Shown here piece after piece: positions 62,401 through 64,000 of a stretch of DNA of 64,000 nt. Origin of the DNA: Rhytidiadelphus loreus (lineage: Eukaryota > Streptophyta > Bryopsida > Hypnales > Hylocomiaceae). The notes under the pieces were generated by a model, which was given only the letters and a program-made list of their open reading frames with translations, was not told the DNA's origin and made no database searches. Positions within the stretch are counted from its first letter, which is position 1. Every line of letters begins with the position of its first letter. The DNA lies in contig OX344762.1 in NCBI GenBank assembly GCA_947034895.1, positions 14,761,501-14,825,500 of the forward strand, in the 5' to 3' direction. The translations under genes were made by a program, and so were the position numbers.

Positions 62401-63909
62401 TTCAACGTCCGATTAACTCACAGGTAAACCAAGCTTATGCACTTGCTAATTTCCGCTGGTATCTGTCCAGAGATATTATTCTCACTCATGTCCCTGCACC
62501 AGAAACACTTTTCTAAGAACCCTGAAATCTGTCCGCAAGAGATTATCAGCATCGAGGCTAGCAAGAACGTCGAAAAAACCCTTGTCAAGATCGAAACTCA
62601 AACTGCACGACGTACAATGGCCTGGGAAAACAGAATCATTTGAGCACTGGCAGTAGTAATACATTGACATTGGACTACTCACAAATGCTGGAGGCTGTGT
62701 AAAATGCCAATCGCCGGAGAAATTTCCCCTGCCAGTGAAAGAGCTGACAGATTTCTGCAAGAACAGATCGAGAGCTTTAATTGATCGATTAAACATATCT
62801 AACCAATTTATATTTTTCCAAAGAGCCCAGCTTGTTAACTAGAGAAGCACATAAAATCCCAGAACGATCAGCAAATGCCAGAAGGTCTTAAATGGCAGCT
62901 ACGCATCCAGCTAAGGGAGATTGGGAATGTAAAATCATCCCCATCACAGGCACTTCGCAGTCATACATTCCTAATTTGAATGACCTACTGGCTTCAAATT
63001 GATCGATTGTCTAGTTTTGTATTGGCTGAAAGTAACGACTTGACACGTCCGGAGTTCCGGACGTGATTCTACTGGGCCAAAGTACGTGCGAGGAGTTCTG
63101 TTAATCAGAAAATGTGGCAAATACCGAATGGGGGTCTAGCAGGATGGTATGTCAATTTAAAAACTGCCGGCTGCCGCTATCACGTATGTGAGGATCCAAT
63201 TGTACTGATTGAAAGAGAGTAGCCAGCTTACAAGGTTGTGACCAAAAAGGTGACATTATCACATGTTACGCCTCGCCAGAGGCATGGACTCTGGCTGACT
63301 TCGTGCCAGTCATAAAGCGCAATGTCACCGTTCGCAAACCCCCTCTTCAGTTCGAGTAATGCAGCCACTGCATGAACGCAATACAAAGCATGTGACTGTC
63401 AGTCATATATCTCTAATACAAACATATTGAATCCTTTCTTAGTTTCTTTTGCAGTCACCCTCTGTTGGATTTGTGCGTCTAATTAATTATGACAAATAGG
63501 ATTTGAGTAAGTGGAGATAACAATATCCTTGGGTGCTCATTTTTCTACTCAATTCCTGATTGACTCTTGATCTCACTCTAACGAATTCCATGGGCAGATT
63601 AGTAGATTGTATCCTCTCTCACTCCAGAACAGTGGAAATCAATCAAAAAAGCCATTTGGATAATATTCCTTGATAGTGATTCGATGCCTAGCCCTGCAAA
63701 TAATAAACTAAGTAGAAGCTATATGTAACCCGTCTGTTTGAGAATAATGCCGCTCGCGGCATGATAAATGGGGTGGGAATAAGACTTCTACCTTCATCAG
63801 CAATTGTTGTAGCTGCGATCGGGATACTCAGAAACGACGCAACCACAAGCAAGAAACCCAGTAGCCATACCGGGGAGGAAAGACTTGACGACCTACAACC
63901 TCCTGACAT
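53434..63909 (-). CDS. ERECTA: ERECTA-family LRR receptor-like kinase
   Basis: 28 coding exons: 63909-63792, 63367-63232, 62754-62683, 62493-62422, 62039-61968, 61816-61745, 61596-61525, 61342-61271, 61064-60993, 60793-60725, 60403-60332, 60172-60101, 59856-59785, 58908-58837, 58457-58386, 58206-58135, 57912-57841, 57641-57570, 57374-57303, 57112-57089, 56946-56875, 56726-56655, 56417-56346, 56004-55919, 55684-55556, 55370-55032, 54479-54106, 53796-53434. The sum is 1001 aa; Arabidopsis ERECTA is 976. Signal peptide (~1-34), LRR cap with WRGVTC, 20 LRRs (~85-571), TM ~605-627, juxtamembrane, kinase. Kinase residues are intact: GRGGSSTV 677-684, Lys698, HRD 794-796, DFG 814-816. The C-tail EEVISRNGL matches ERECTA tails. 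In angiosperms the family receives EPF/EPFL peptides at the plasma membrane; the ligand here is unknown. LRR order matches ERECTA repeat by repeat, plus a 24-base exon after LRR17. Confidence 0.95.
57089..57112 (-). other. 24-base micro-exon of the ERECTA-like gene
   Basis: Bounded by a good acceptor (ttgttccag) and donor (gtaagttg). It keeps the same phase as its neighbours and adds eight residues (ECIHLNYL after the shared Leu). Skipping it would also leave the frame intact, so it may be optional. Confidence 0.65.
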
Positions 63910-64000
63910 CGCCTCCGTGCTTCAGGCGAGTAGCCCAGCGAGCCCTGACAATCGGTCGAAGCTGTGTTGAGTTCCTCTCTGATCGACTCCACAATATTCA
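63910..64000 (-). promoter_or_regulatory. 5' UTR/promoter edge of the ERECTA-like gene
   Basis: Only 91 bases upstream of the start codon are in the window. No core element can be identified. Confidence 0.3.

Noticed and set aside
63600..63687. Candidate second exon of the ERECTA-like gene after an acceptor near 63687
   Set aside because: It does not encode an LRR N-terminal cap; 63367-63232 does (ending WRGVTC and VTFLVTTL) and joins both neighbours in frame.
1..64000. CRISPR arrays, tRNA or rRNA genes, reverse transcriptase or intact transposase
   Set aside because: None was seen on either strand; a covariance-model scan and a translated repeat search would be decisive.

Overview
This is nuclear DNA from a land plant. 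Four multi-exon genes with GT-AG introns are separated by long, AT-rich, intron-free stretches full of small transposon derivatives. The coding content is plant-type: a plastid starch synthase II, an ERECTA-family receptor kinase, a CYP71-clan cytochrome P450 and a plant-type OTU deubiquitinase. Sequence divergence from the angiosperm proteins I know suggests a non-seed plant such as a moss, but this is inference and I cannot name a species. All four confident genes lie on the minus strand.

Layout. 1-3.4 kb: a plus-strand exon resembling the C-terminus of the plant T-complex-protein-11-like family. 3.4-7 kb: MITEs and a CACTA element nested in a TTAA-flanked element. 7.1-8.9 kb: a two-exon P450. 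10.4-11.3 kb: a MITE, then a decayed SINA-type E3 ligase. 12.5-17.5 kb: MITEs and a second CACTA-type element. 18.3-22.9 kb: starch synthase II (8 coding exons). 23-37 kb: a repeat sea with no gene. 38.2-41.7 kb: an OTU deubiquitinase (10 coding exons plus a 5' UTR exon). 42.6-52.6 kb: AT-rich repeat territory with another TTAA element, a MITE and two adjacent TAA-flanked elements, one holding a 1.5 kb palindrome. 53.4-63.9 kb: an ERECTA-type LRR receptor kinase (28 coding exons).

I rebuilt each gene by hand from splice sites and reading-frame continuity, and all exon lengths close in frame: 521 aa (P450), 713 aa (SS2), 325 aa (OTU) and 1001 aa (ERECTA-like). The genes have unrelated jobs (specialised metabolism, starch synthesis, deubiquitination, developmental signalling). 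Nothing suggests an operon-like or biosynthetic cluster.

The most unusual structure is in the repeats and in one receptor exon. (1) Several 0.9-1.5 kb elements begin with CCCC/CCCT, are bounded by TTAA and carry a conserved hairpin near one end; this resembles piggyBac-type ends, unexpected in a plant. (2) At least nine TA-flanked MITEs share GGTAG-type ends. (3) A 1.5 kb palindrome of two direct and two inverted units sits inside a TAA-flanked element. (4) A 24-base, frame-neutral micro-exon sits between LRR17 and LRR18 of the ERECTA-like gene. I saw no tRNA, rRNA, CRISPR array, reverse transcriptase or intact transposase.
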